Shown: positions 42,892-51,342 of the stretch, piece by piece | Position numbering within the stretch: the first letter of the stretch is position 1 | How the letters are laid out: every line of letters begins with the position of its first letter | NCBI RefSeq assembly: GCF_003478995.1 | Contig: NZ_QUGI01000009.1 | Location: 65,494-129,493, forward strand | Direction: 5' to 3' | Origin: Pseudoflavonifractor sp. AF19-9AC | Lineage (GTDB): Bacteria > Bacillota > Clostridia > Oscillospirales > Oscillospiraceae | Length of the DNA: 64,000 bases | Notes under the pieces: generated by a model | Databases searched by the model: none | The model's input: the letters and a program-made list of their open reading frames with translations, nothing else | Told to the model about the DNA's origin: nothing | Position numbers and translations under genes: made by a program

Positions 42892-42945
42892 GTACACTTC
42901 ATCCTTTCCCGCCGGGCACGCCCGGCCTTGCTCTCTATGCTTGGG

Positions 42946-42981
42946 ATTGTACCAGAAAGAAAGTCCGTTAATACGGACTTT
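42946..42981 (-). promoter_or_regulatory. prmC-end hairpin and recA -10 region
   Basis: The stem AAAGTCCG/CGGACTTT (42960-42981) ends the prmC transcript, overlapping its stop codon. On the same strand TACAAT (42946-42951) follows closely as a recA -10 candidate; its -35 would fall in the hairpin and is poor. Confidence 0.45.
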
Positions 42982-43844
42982 TAATTGTTCAGCACGCCTT
43001 CCACCACACGCCAGATTCCCTGGGTGTCCTGGGCGGTCTGGATGTTCTCGTAGCCGTTCTGAGCCAGAATATCCTCCACCTGGGGTGCCTGGCCGATGCC
43101 CACCTCAAACACCAGGGAGCCACCCAAGCGCAGGGCGGGCTTCCACTTGGCGGCAATGGCCCGATAGAAGTCCAGGCCGTCCTCGCCCCCGTCCAGGGCC
43201 ATGTGGGGCTCGTAGTCCCGCACGGAGCCGTCCAGGCCGGCAATGTCCCCGGAGGGTATGTAGGGCGGATTGCTCACAATGACGTCAAAGTCCCACAGGG
43301 AGGACGCAGGTGGCTCCAGGGCGTCCACGGACAAGCAGGTCACCCGGGCATTGAGGGCATTGCGCCGCACGTTCTGCTTACAGATGCGCAGTGCGCCCTC
43401 GGACAGCTCTCCCAGCACCACCCGGCAGGCGGGCACGTTGGCGGCGATGGCCAGTCCTACACAGCCGCTGCCGGCGCACAGGTCCAGCACCCGGGCGCCC
43501 TCACCGGACTCCCGGGTCTTCTGAATGCCCCGCTCGGCCAAAAGCTCCGTGTCGCTTCTGGGGATGAGCACATCCCGGGAGATGTCCAGGGGCAGGCCGT
43601 AAAACTCCCACTCCCCGATGATGTAGGCCACCGGCTCACCGCCCAGGCGGCGCTGCACCAGCTCATCCACCCGTTTTTCCAGCTGGGCGGACACATAGAG
43701 GGACATGTCCCGGTACAGCTGCTCTTTGGTCTTGTCAGCGGCATAACATACCAGCTCCCGGGCCTCCAGTTGGGCAGCCTCTACCCCCGCCTTGCGTAGT
43801 CTGGCCCGGGTATCCAGAAACAGATTGTTGTAGGTAGTTGCCAT
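42981..43844 (-). CDS. prmC: Peptide chain release factor N5-glutamine methyltransferase
   Basis: PrmC/HemK (287 residues) methylates the glutamine of the GGQ motif in release factors using SAM. Signature NPPYI is in [13 protein letters not shown]; the SAM site is [16 protein letters not shown]. The N-terminal helical domain (about 1-80) ends in [20 protein letters not shown]. The neighbouring DUF1385 gene upstream is a widespread partner in Firmicutes (YqhQ-like/prmC/prfA context); prfA is not in the window. Confidence 0.95.
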   Translation of the reverse strand: MATTYNNLFLDTRARLRKAGVEAAQLEARELVCYAADKTKEQLYRDMSLYVSAQLEKRVDELVQRRLGGEPVAYIIGEWEFYGLPLDISRDVLIPRSDTELLAERGIQKTRESGEGARVLDLCAGSGCVGLAIAANVPACRVVLGELSEGALRICKQNVRRNALNARVTCLSVDALEPPASSLWDFDVIVSNPPYIPSGDIAGLDGSVRDYEPHMALDGGEDGLDFYRAIAAKWKPALRLGGSLVFEVGIGQAPQVEDILAQNGYENIQTAQDTQGIWRVVEGVLNN

Positions 43845-43885
43845 GTTCTCACCCTCAGCTTGTCAGATTTCTCAGGCTGGCCCTC

Positions 43886-44890
43886 TCACCACGCGTCCTC
43901 GCCCTTCTTTTCGGGCAGCACCAGCTCCAGAGCCTTGATGCCCACTTCAATCATGGAGTCATCCGGCTCAAAGGTGGTGAAGTTCTGAAGCCATAAACCG
44001 GGCGCCACCAGAATTTTGGTGATGGGGCCGTCGTGCCGCCCCGCCCAGCGGTTAAACTCGTAGCTCACGCCCACAATAATGGGCAGCATGGCCAGATGGG
44101 CCAGAAAACGCAGGAACACATTGCTCACCGGCCAGATGGCAAAGACCACTGTGGACACCAGAATGGAGATGGCGATGACCATGAACAAAAAGCTGGTGCC
44201 GCAGCGGGGATGGTGCCGGGGCTGCTTGCGCACGTTTTCCACCGTGAGGGACAGACCCGCCTCATAGCAGAAAATGGTTTTGTGCTCCGCCCCGTGGTAG
44301 GAGAAGACACGCTTCATCTCGCCCAACTGGGAGCACAGGGCCAGATAGCCCACAAAAATAAAGAGTTTCAGGATGCTTTCGGCCAGATTCCGGGCCAGCA
44401 TGGAGGAGGTGACCAGCGTCACCGCCGTTCCCAGCAGGGTAGGCAGCAGGAAGAAGAGGCCGATGGACATTCCAATGCCCAAAATCACCGCAATGGTAGT
44501 GATGACCGAGGCCGCCTTGTCGCTGCCCAGCCGCTTCTCCAGCCACTGATCAAATTTGGAGGGCTCCTCCGCCTCCTCGTCCTCCGGGAAAAACTCAGCG
44601 GAGAACATCAGGGCGGTGACACCGTTGTACATGGCGTCACAGAAGTTGACCACGCCCCGGATGAGAGGCCAGCCCAGAATGGGGTAGCGGTCCTTGATAA
44701 ATTCCAGGTCCTTTTCCTGAATTTCCAGCTCTCCGTCTGGCTTGCGCACCACCACGGCCTGCTTTTTGGGGCCGCGCATCATGATGCCTTCAATGAGCGC
44801 CTGGCCGCCGCACATGGTTTTAAAGCCCTTGGGGCACCCCTGGGCGGAGGAACAGGTCTGATTTGGTTCTTGTTGTTGCTGTGTGATCAA
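43886..44890 (-). CDS. DUF1385 domain-containing membrane protein
   Basis: A 334-residue protein of the DUF1385/YqhQ family. The typical N-terminal part is CGGQALIEGIMMRGPKKQAV, followed by several membrane helices (about 125-165, 170-200, 235-285) and the conserved segment YHGAEHKTIFCYEAGLSLTV with HPRCGTSFLF. The function is unknown. It lies 41 bp upstream of prmC on the same strand, a common pairing in Clostridia. Confidence 0.93.
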   Translation of the reverse strand: MITQQQQEPNQTCSSAQGCPKGFKTMCGGQALIEGIMMRGPKKQAVVVRKPDGELEIQEKDLEFIKDRYPILGWPLIRGVVNFCDAMYNGVTALMFSAEFFPEDEEAEEPSKFDQWLEKRLGSDKAASVITTIAVILGIGMSIGLFFLLPTLLGTAVTLVTSSMLARNLAESILKLFIFVGYLALCSQLGEMKRVFSYHGAEHKTIFCYEAGLSLTVENVRKQPRHHPRCGTSFLFMVIAISILVSTVVFAIWPVSNVFLRFLAHLAMLPIIVGVSYEFNRWAGRHDGPITKILVAPGLWLQNFTTFEPDDSMIEVGIKALELVLPEKKGEDAW

Positions 44891-44969
44891 GGTTTGGTTC
44901 TCCTTTGTCTTGGGACAAATCCACGGCTATTCTACCAGAAGGGCGGAGAAATAGCAAGGGTAATCGAAC

Positions 44970-46397
44970 TTATGTTTTAATCGGCAGCCGGATGGTCACC
45001 AGGCAGCCGCCGCCCTCCGCGTTGCCGATGTCCAGGGTGCCCTCATGACGGGTGATAATCTCCTCGCACACGGCAAGGCCGATGCCGGAGCCCCGGGCCT
45101 TGGAGCTGCCCTTGTAGAATTTGTTCTTAATGAAAGGAAGCTCCTCCTCAGGGATACCGGGGCCGTAGTCCCGGATATAAATGACCGCATCCAGAATGTC
45201 CTGGCGGATGGACACGTCGATGCGCCCGCCGGATCCGCCGTGTTTGGCCGCGTTGTCCAGCAGATTGCAGAACACCTGCCGCAGGCGCTCGGGGTCGCCG
45301 GTGATGGGCACGCTCTCCTCCGGGCAGTCCTGGTAGGTGAGCTCGATGCCCTCCCGGCGGAAAAACTCCCGGTAGGTGTACACCGCGTCCTCCAGCTCCG
45401 CCTTCAGGTCCAGGGGCTCCACCGCCAGGGTGAAGCGGCCCTCGGAGATGCGGGAGAACTCCAGCAGCTCCTCCACCATGTTGGTCAGACGCCGTGCCTC
45501 GGAGACGATGATGTCCATGCCCTTGCGCACGTCCTGGGGGTTCTGCAGCTCGCCGCTCTGGAGTGTCTCCGCCCAGCCGTTGATGGCAGTAAGGGGAGTA
45601 CGCAGCTCGTGGGAGACGGAGGAGATGAACTCCGACTGGGTCTTCTCCGACTGCTTGATTTTCAGGGACATGTCGTTGATGGTATCGGTAAGCTCACCGA
45701 TTTCGTCGTCGTACTTCTTTTCAATCTGCACTCCGTAGCTGCCGTCGGCAATGAGGCGGGCGGTCTCCGTGATGCTGGCCAGGGGCTCCACAATAGAACG
45801 GACGAAGTAGAGGTTGGAGAAGTAGACCATGGCGAAGATCACCAGGGCAATGGTGATAATGACGCCCATGGAGAAGGCAAACTGGCGGTCAATGGCACTG
45901 AGTGAGGTGACGTATCGGATGACGCCCACCGTCACGCCCTGATAGACCACGGGGCTGGAGGCGGCCACAATCCGCTCCCCGGTGGTGGGGTCCTTGCCCC
46001 GCCAGGCCCGGGTGATCTGATTTTCCAGGGCGTCCTTGATATCCTGGGTGCCCGGCGTGCTGCCGGCGGTCAGGGCGTTGGCCGAGTAGACCACTGCCCC
46101 GGTGTCGTCCAGGAATTGCAGCTCCAACTGACTTTTCTCCTCGTAGTTGTTCACCGTCTGCTGGGCCGCCGCGCTGTACTCGGCTTGGGTATAGTTCTTG
46201 AAGCCAGAGGCGGTGGAACTGGCCTTCCGGGAGAGATCATCCTCCGTACTAGTATAGTAGTAGTTCCAGAGGGTGGTGGCAAAGGCGCCAACTGCCAGAA
46301 TGAGGATCAGCAGTACGACGCCCACGCTGTTGAGCAGCCAGCGCTTGCGGATGCCTCGGATTTTGATTTTGTCGCTGCGTTCCAGTCGCTTTGCCAC
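44970..46397 (-). CDS. Two-component sensor histidine kinase (HAMP)
   Basis: A 475-residue membrane sensor kinase. Helix 1 (WLLNSVGVVLLILILAVGAF) and helix 2 (VIITIALVIFAMVYFSNLYF) flank an extracytoplasmic sensor of about 120 residues. HAMP follows, then the H box SSVSHELRTPLTAINGW (His about 262), N box NLLDNAAKH, and G boxes RDYGPGIPEE and GSGIGLAVCEE. GTG 46397 is chosen as start because GAGGAGG sits 8 bases upstream. It works with the response regulator encoded upstream, but a duplicated fragment and a hairpin-rich element separate the two genes. Confidence 0.92.
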   Translation of the reverse strand: MAKRLERSDKIKIRGIRKRWLLNSVGVVLLILILAVGAFATTLWNYYYTSTEDDLSRKASSTASGFKNYTQAEYSAAAQQTVNNYEEKSQLELQFLDDTGAVVYSANALTAGSTPGTQDIKDALENQITRAWRGKDPTTGERIVAASSPVVYQGVTVGVIRYVTSLSAIDRQFAFSMGVIITIALVIFAMVYFSNLYFVRSIVEPLASITETARLIADGSYGVQIEKKYDDEIGELTDTINDMSLKIKQSEKTQSEFISSVSHELRTPLTAINGWAETLQSGELQNPQDVRKGMDIIVSEARRLTNMVEELLEFSRISEGRFTLAVEPLDLKAELEDAVYTYREFFRREGIELTYQDCPEESVPITGDPERLRQVFCNLLDNAAKHGGSGGRIDVSIRQDILDAVIYIRDYGPGIPEEELPFIKNKFYKGSSKARGSGIGLAVCEEIITRHEGTLDIGNAEGGGCLVTIRLPIKT

Positions 46398-46442
46398 GTG
46401 CCGTTCCTCCTCTCCCAATCAAATGTTTTTTTGGGGGGGCGC

Positions 46443-46506
46443 TTATCCCCGCCACTTATAGCCATAGCCCCACACGGTGTTAATATACACCGGCTTCTGA
46501 GCGTTG
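46443..46506 (-). repeat. 64-bp duplicate of the response-regulator 3' end
   Basis: Identical at 62 of 64 positions to 46666-46729, which is the last 20 codons plus stop of the response regulator gene. The frame is preserved and would encode NAQKPVYINTVWGYGYKWRG and a stop, but it has no start; it is a pseudogene fragment. Confidence 0.95.
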
Positions 46507-46665
46507 CTTTCCCATGGGCCGCAGGCCCATGGGGACCCTTCTCATTTCAATCCTCGGCGGAAGTGAATTCCGCCTCCGGAAATCCCCGCCCCTGCGGGCC
46601 GGGAATTTACGGCCTGCCGGTCGCCCCGCTGTGCGGGGCCCCGGACAACGCCCGGGCAGGCAAAT
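46507..46665. repeat. Palindrome-rich intergenic element (159 bp)
   Basis: Lies exactly between the two copies of the 64-bp repeat. It consists of consecutive hairpins: CCCATGGGCC-GCA-complement, GGCGGAA-GTGAA-TTCCGCC, CCCCGCCCCTGCGGGCCGGG, and GCCCCGC-TGT-GCGGGGC. No ORF. It looks like a REP/MITE-type element, but no second copy is in the window and I cannot name a family. Confidence 0.6.
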
Positions 46666-47355
46666 TTATCCCCGCCACTTGTAGCCATAGCCCCACACGG
46701 TGTTAATATACACCGGCTTCTGGGCGTTGTCCTCAATTTTGATCCGCAGACGGCGGATGTTTACGTCCACAATCTTCAGCTCACCGAAGTAGTCCTTGCC
46801 CCACACCGCGTCCAGAATCTCCTCCCGTGCCAGGGCCTTGCCAGGGTTTTCCATAAACAGCTTGACGATGGAGTACTCCACCTGGGTCAGCTTCACCCGC
46901 TGGCCGTTTTTCTCCAGAGTGCGGTTGCGCACGTTCAGCAGGAAGGGCGGATCGTTGATCTCATCGGTGGAATTGGCGTCCAGGTCCCCGCCGGTGCGGC
47001 GGAAGAGGGCGTCCACCCGGGCCGTCAGCTCGGCGGGCGAGAAGGGCTTTGTCACGTAGTCATCCGCACCGGTCATGAGGCCGGTGACCTTATCCATCTC
47101 CTGGGTGCGGGCGGTGAGCATGATGATGCCGATCTTGTTGTCCATGGCCCGGATCCGGCGGCACACTTCAAAGCCGTCAATCCCCGGGAGCATGATGTCC
47201 AGCAGGGCCACCTTCACGTCCGGGTTCTCCTTCAGGGCCACCAGGGCGTCCTCGCCGGTGGCGGCCTCGATGGTCTGATAGCCCGCCCGCTTGAGATTGA
47301 TCACCACAAAGCTGCGGATGTTTTCCTCATCCTCCAGCACCAGAATCTTTTTCAT
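46666..47355 (-). CDS. OmpR/PhoB family response regulator
   Basis: A 229-residue two-component response regulator. Receiver domain (1-120): acidic pocket LEDEEN, phospho-acceptor D53 in LLDIMLPG, conserved Lys103 in VTKPFSP. The C-terminal winged helix (about 130-229) ends RLRIKIEDNAQKPVYINTVW. The kinase gene follows on the same strand after the duplicated tail and hairpin element; the lipoprotein gene lies 39 bp upstream. The last 64 bp of this gene are duplicated downstream. Confidence 0.95.
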   Translation of the reverse strand: MKKILVLEDEENIRSFVVINLKRAGYQTIEAATGEDALVALKENPDVKVALLDIMLPGIDGFEVCRRIRAMDNKIGIIMLTARTQEMDKVTGLMTGADDYVTKPFSPAELTARVDALFRRTGGDLDANSTDEINDPPFLLNVRNRTLEKNGQRVKLTQVEYSIVKLFMENPGKALAREEILDAVWGKDYFGELKIVDVNIRRLRIKIEDNAQKPVYINTVWGYGYKWRG

Positions 47356-47394
47356 CGGCTCATTCCTCCTCTGCCCAGCCCTCAGGCCTGTTCT

Positions 47395-48852
47395 TTATTC
47401 GCTATACCAGCTGGCCTGGATGGTATTGAAGTGCTCCATCAGGCTGGTCTGGTCCAGGCCGCAGTCCCAGTCACAGTCGTAGAAGGCGGCGGCGTAAATC
47501 ACGTTTTCTTCCTCCCGGAGGATAAACCGCCCCTCATAGGCGGCCCGGGACGTGCGGTTGTTTCCGGTAAGCTTATAGATGCTCAGGAAGGGCACCGGGT
47601 CCTCCCCCACACCCTGCCACAGGGAGAAGATGACCTCCCGCTGTCCGCTGAGGGCGTCGTTGCGGGAAATGGTGATCATATCCTTCCAGCTGTCAGGGAT
47701 GATGAGGTACCAGGAGTCGGCCACATTGTGATAGGTGGTCAGAACCTGGTTGCACTTCCCCTTCTCGTCATACTGGCTCCAGTCGATGAGCCAGAAATTG
47801 GAGGTCACTGCCTCGCTGATGGAGGGCAGACGCCGGGGGGACGGCAGCTCCAGCACATAGTCCCCGTTGATGTCCGTAAGACTGACCTCGGTATAGCCCC
47901 GCAGGATATTGCGGCTGACGCCGGTGTCCGGGTCCAGGGCCAGGTTGACCAGCTTTTCCTGCTGGTAGGACAGCACATCAATGGTCCGGCTACCATCGGA
48001 CATGGTGCAGGTGATGTACAGCGCAGGCCGGTAAAATTCCCCGGAGAGATAGTTTGCCTGCATCCGCACCAGAGATACCACTCCGGCAGACAGTCCGGCG
48101 CTGCTCAGGCTCACAAAGGCCCCATCCCGCCAGCCGTACACCTCCACCTGGCTGCCTACGCCCGCCGAGTCAATGCGGGTCACGGCAATCTCCATGCGGG
48201 TGTCCCGGTCAATGTCCAGCAGTTCATAGCCGCTGGAGCCATCGGTGGCACCGCTGCAGCTGGTGAGAAGCAGCTCGGTAGCCATCTGATTGGAATAATC
48301 CGTGGTCTGCACGATGCCGTTTCCCGTGGTCTCCTCCTGGTTGGGCATAGGCACTCCCAGTTCGTCCAGGGTGTAGGCGCCCAGCTGATACACGCCGGCG
48401 GAGATCTGCCAGCTGACCACCAGCTCCTTCTCTCCCTCGCCGTTCAGATCCACATAGTCCACCGAATAGATGGCGGCGCCGTCGCCTTCCACCACACCGG
48501 AGACCCGGTATTCCTCGCCAAACTGGCGGAAGATATAAATTTTAATGGATTTTGCAATGCCGGGCACCCGGAAAAAGGTGAGGGCGCTCTCCCGCTCCCC
48601 ATCCCCGTCCAGGTCCTGCAGCTGGATGGAGGCGGTGTTTTCTCCGCCCACAATCACCGCCAGCTCGCAGCTTGTCCCGTAGGTCATCTCCAAATTGGAG
48701 CGCACCGTACGGATGGCGCTGTTGAGCTGCTCATACCCCGGGGATTTCTCCGGCAGCTTGTAGAGATCATCCGGCGGCCGGAACAGACAGCCTGTGAGCA
48801 GCAGCATGGCCGCCGCAGTCCACAGCAGCAGCCCCATCCACTTTTTTCTCAT
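47395..48852 (-). CDS. Lipoprotein with FG-GAP/VCBS-like Asp-rich repeats
   Basis: A 485-residue secreted lipoprotein: signal peptide with lipobox LLTGC (Cys about 20), then repeats bearing D-x-D/N-G-D/E-G-x-x-E motifs (LQDLDGDGERESALTFF, YVDLNGEGEKELVVSWQ, LLDIDRDTRMEIAVTRID, LTDINGDYVLELPSP), a pattern of FG-GAP/VCBS-type or Ca2+-binding beta-propeller repeats. The start ATG 48852 (MRKKWMGLLLW) gives a normal signal peptide. It is the first gene of a unit with the response regulator and kinase, suggesting a sensing or signalling accessory; this is inference from context. Confidence 0.8.
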   Translation of the reverse strand: MRKKWMGLLLWTAAAMLLLTGCLFRPPDDLYKLPEKSPGYEQLNSAIRTVRSNLEMTYGTSCELAVIVGGENTASIQLQDLDGDGERESALTFFRVPGIAKSIKIYIFRQFGEEYRVSGVVEGDGAAIYSVDYVDLNGEGEKELVVSWQISAGVYQLGAYTLDELGVPMPNQEETTGNGIVQTTDYSNQMATELLLTSCSGATDGSSGYELLDIDRDTRMEIAVTRIDSAGVGSQVEVYGWRDGAFVSLSSAGLSAGVVSLVRMQANYLSGEFYRPALYITCTMSDGSRTIDVLSYQQEKLVNLALDPDTGVSRNILRGYTEVSLTDINGDYVLELPSPRRLPSISEAVTSNFWLIDWSQYDEKGKCNQVLTTYHNVADSWYLIIPDSWKDMITISRNDALSGQREVIFSLWQGVGEDPVPFLSIYKLTGNNRTSRAAYEGRFILREEENVIYAAAFYDCDWDCGLDQTSLMEHFNTIQASWYSE

Positions 48853-48913
48853 GCCGTCCACTTCCTTTCCGCCCGGGCGCTGCCCGGTCCATCCCATAGA
48901 AATCCTGTTTATC

Positions 48914-48924
48914 ATCATACCACA
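48914..48924 (-). promoter_or_regulatory. Promoter -10 of the lipoprotein-regulator-kinase unit
   Basis: TATGAT preceded by TGG (extended -10) on the minus strand, about 60 bases before the lipoprotein ATG; a matching -35 is not evident. Confidence 0.4.
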
Positions 48925-49031
48925 ATTCCCGCAAAAAGCCATATGCTTTTTTGAAAATTCCCATTTTCCTCTCCTGCCTTTTCCCCCTTCGGGGGCTGGG
49001 AAATTTTTCACCGGAGGGTTTCTCTCCCCTC

Positions 49032-49076
49032 TTGACACCGGGCTTCCTCTGTGCTATGGTTAATTACACAAGTAAT
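49032..49076 (+). promoter_or_regulatory. Promoter and operator of the YtrA-type operon
   Basis: TTGACA, 17 bases, TATGGT preceded by TGC. Directly downstream is the inverted repeat ATTAC-ACAA-GTAAT (49063-49076), covering the transcript start, a likely site for the GntR protein of the operon. Confidence 0.65.
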
Positions 49077-49105
49077 GAACCAACAAACGAAAGGAGGCGC
49101 TTCCT

Positions 49106-49351
49106 GTGTCATTCACATCCACAGGCCTCGGCCAGCAGGTCCTGACCTTCCTGATCAGCGGAGGCGGCGTGTTTCTGATGGCCGTACTGCTTGTCTCCGC
49201 CCTGGCGGGGCTGTTCCGCTCCAGAAGCGCCACGCTCCGCCTGGCATGCGGGATGGTGCTGCTCCTGTGTCTGCTGTATGCCGGTCTGCTCCTCTGGCTG
49301 ACCATAGGCTTTGGCGGCAGCAGCGGTCCGCCCACCCCCATTCAGCCTTGA
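49106..49351 (+). CDS. Small two-helix membrane protein
   Basis: An 81-residue hydrophobic protein with two predicted membrane helices (about residues 12-35 and 44-68), each rich in Leu, and a Pro-rich C-terminus. I do not recognise a family. The GTG start is supported by AAAGGAGG 8 bases upstream and by the promoter 50 bases away. It is the first gene of the GntR/ABC exporter operon and so may be an accessory of that transporter. Confidence 0.65.
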   Translation: MSFTSTGLGQQVLTFLISGGGVFLMAVLLVSALAGLFRSRSATLRLACGMVLLLCLLYAGLLLWLTIGFGGSSGPPTPIQP

Positions 49352-49382
49352 ATGGTTCCCACTCTTCTTTGGAGGTGATTGT

Positions 49383-49763
49383 GTGCATGGTACATTGAAC
49401 GATCAGTCCCTGATTTATCTGCAGATCGCCCGCATGCTGGAGGACGACATCCTCCGCGGGGTCTATCGGGAGGGAGAGCAGGTCCCCTCCACCAATGAGC
49501 TGGCCCGGGGCTATAACATCAACCCGGCCACCGCTGCCAAGGGCATCAATCTGCTGGTGGCCGACGGCATTCTGTATAAAAAGCGAGGAATCGGTATGTT
49601 TGTGGCTCCGGGCGCGGGAGAAGCCGTGCGAAACAAGCGGAAGGCCGCCTTCTACGACGGCTTTGTCAAGCCCCTGGTCAAAGAGGGGGCCTCCCTGGCG
49701 CTGAGCGGGGAGGAGCTGATGGCCATGGTAAGCCGGGCCATTGAGGAAGGAGATGCGAAATGA
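49383..49763 (+). CDS. GntR family regulator (YtrA subfamily)
   Basis: A 126-residue repressor with an N-terminal winged helix-turn-helix (SLIYLQIARMLEDDILRGVY, VPSTNELARGYNINPATAAK) and a short C-terminal dimerisation helix; lack of a large effector domain is typical for YtrA types. The start GTG 49383 lies 7 bases after TTTGGAGG. Its stop overlaps the ATP-binding protein start (ATGA), the usual layout of YtrA-like regulator plus ABC transporter, which in B. subtilis responds to wall-active agents. Confidence 0.9.
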   Translation: MHGTLNDQSLIYLQIARMLEDDILRGVYREGEQVPSTNELARGYNINPATAAKGINLLVADGILYKKRGIGMFVAPGAGEAVRNKRKAAFYDGFVKPLVKEGASLALSGEELMAMVSRAIEEGDAK

Positions 49764-50647
49764 GTGCAGAAGTATTGAAGACCCAGGGACTGTGCAAGTC
49801 CTACGGAGCCAATCAGGTGCTGTTCAATCTGGACCTGGCCATCGAGCCGGGGAAAATTTACGGTCTCATTGGCCGCAACGGCGCGGGCAAGACCACCCTG
49901 CTGGGCATTCTCACCGGGCAGAACACCAAGAACAGCGGCACGGTGACCTACGGGGATCAGCCCGTGTGGGAAAATCAGGCGGTTTTAGATCAGATCTGCT
50001 TCTCCCGGGAGCTGCAGCCCACCCTGTTCTCCGGCCCCAACAATTTAAAAATCAGCCACTACCTCCGCTCGGCGGCCATCTACTACCCCGGCTGGGACAA
50101 GGAATACGCCCAGCGGCTGCTGGAGGAGTTCGGCCTCAACCCCAAGAAGAAGATTTCCCAGCTCTCCAAGGGCCAGATGTCCATGGTGACCATCCTCATC
50201 GCCCTGGCCAGCTGCGCACCGGTGACCATTCTGGATGAGCCGGCGGCGGGACTGGACGTGGTGATGCGAGAGCGGTTTTACCAGCTGCTGCTGGAGGACT
50301 TCGCCCAGACCGGGCGCACCTTCATCGTCTCCACCCACATCATTGAGGAGGCGGCCTCCGTCTTTGAGAACGTCATCATCCTGGATCAGGGCCGCATCAT
50401 CGAAAACTGCCACACCGAGGAACTGGTGGACCAGTTCCGGTACATCTCCGGCCGGGAGGACGTGGTGGACCAGGTCTGCCGGGGGCTGGAGGTATTGTCC
50501 ACCCACCAGATGGGCCGGCACAAGACGGTGGCCGTCCGGGGCGGGGGCGTAAAGCTGCAGAACGCCCTCCAGTCCGACGTGGACGTGTCCCCCATGAACC
50601 TGCAAAACGTGTTCGTGGCCCTGTGCGGACACGGGGACGGACAGTGA
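49760..50647 (+). CDS. ABC transporter ATP-binding protein
   Basis: A 295-residue ABC ATPase. Walker A GRNGAGKTT (38-46), signature LSKGQMSM (about 135), Walker B VTILDEPAAGLD (about 154-165) and switch histidine in FIVSTHIIEEAA are intact. A C-terminal extension of about 70 residues may bind the permease. It forms an exporter with the two following membrane proteins, both about 225-245 residues. Translationally coupled to the GntR gene. Confidence 0.94.
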   Translation: MSAEVLKTQGLCKSYGANQVLFNLDLAIEPGKIYGLIGRNGAGKTTLLGILTGQNTKNSGTVTYGDQPVWENQAVLDQICFSRELQPTLFSGPNNLKISHYLRSAAIYYPGWDKEYAQRLLEEFGLNPKKKISQLSKGQMSMVTILIALASCAPVTILDEPAAGLDVVMRERFYQLLLEDFAQTGRTFIVSTHIIEEAASVFENVIILDQGRIIENCHTEELVDQFRYISGREDVVDQVCRGLEVLSTHQMGRHKTVAVRGGGVKLQNALQSDVDVSPMNLQNVFVALCGHGDGQ

Positions 50648-50660
50648 GGAGGGATCCGCC

Positions 50661-51332
50661 ATGGTGAAATCCTTTCGTTTTCTCCTGCAGTTTGCCTGGA
50701 TCAACCTGGGGGCACTGCTGATTTTCGCCCTCATCGTCACCGTGGGTTCCCTGCTCACCGGTGTGCCCGGCGGAGCCGACAACCTGTTCTCCACTTATTT
50801 TTCCGTCTTTCCCCTGATGGTGCTGATGATCCTCTACATCTACGCCTTTGCCCTGTGCACCAGCAACCTAAACCTGGCCCTGTCCTTCGGCGCCACCCGG
50901 CGTGGATTTTTCTGGGCTGTCCAGGGCATTTGCCTGCTGTACATCCTGGTAGGCTGGCTGCTCCAGGGCGTGCTGGCCGCCCTCCCCTCCCTGCTCAACT
51001 GGGACTTTCCGGAGCGCTTTCCCATGCTTCGGATGTGCGGGTTTACCTCCTGGTTCTTCCCCCTGATGTCCCTGGTGATTCTGTGCCTGGGCTGTCTGGC
51101 CGGCATCATTTTCATCAAGAGCAAGGCAGCGGGCATCGTGGTCATCACCCTCTCCGGCGTGCTGGGCATTGTCGGCATGGTGGCCCTGTTCGTCACCTCC
51201 AGCGCCGTCCGGGACTTCGGCACCCAGCTGTTCGGCTCCCTGCCTCTGTGGCTCACCGCCGGCGCCGTGGCCCTTGTGGGGGTGAGCGAGGTTTTTTTGT
51301 GGCACACCATTCGCAAATTCACGGTGAAATGA
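50661..51332 (+). CDS. ABC exporter membrane subunit 1
   Basis: A 223-residue membrane protein with six predicted helices (about 8-28, 46-68, 88-112, 128-150, 155-178, 188-210), ABC-2-like in size and layout. The sequence contains no motif specific enough to name a substrate. It starts 13 bp after the ATPase gene and is followed by a related-size permease, suggesting a heterodimeric membrane part. Confidence 0.75.
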   Translation: MVKSFRFLLQFAWINLGALLIFALIVTVGSLLTGVPGGADNLFSTYFSVFPLMVLMILYIYAFALCTSNLNLALSFGATRRGFFWAVQGICLLYILVGWLLQGVLAALPSLLNWDFPERFPMLRMCGFTSWFFPLMSLVILCLGCLAGIIFIKSKAAGIVVITLSGVLGIVGMVALFVTSSAVRDFGTQLFGSLPLWLTAGAVALVGVSEVFLWHTIRKFTVK

Positions 51333-51342
51333 GGTGAATCCC

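Noticed and set aside
48978..49010. C/G-rich hairpin with a T run upstream of the YtrA-type operon
   Set aside because: Only five base pairs form next to a 3-base loop, and no transcript is known to end there.
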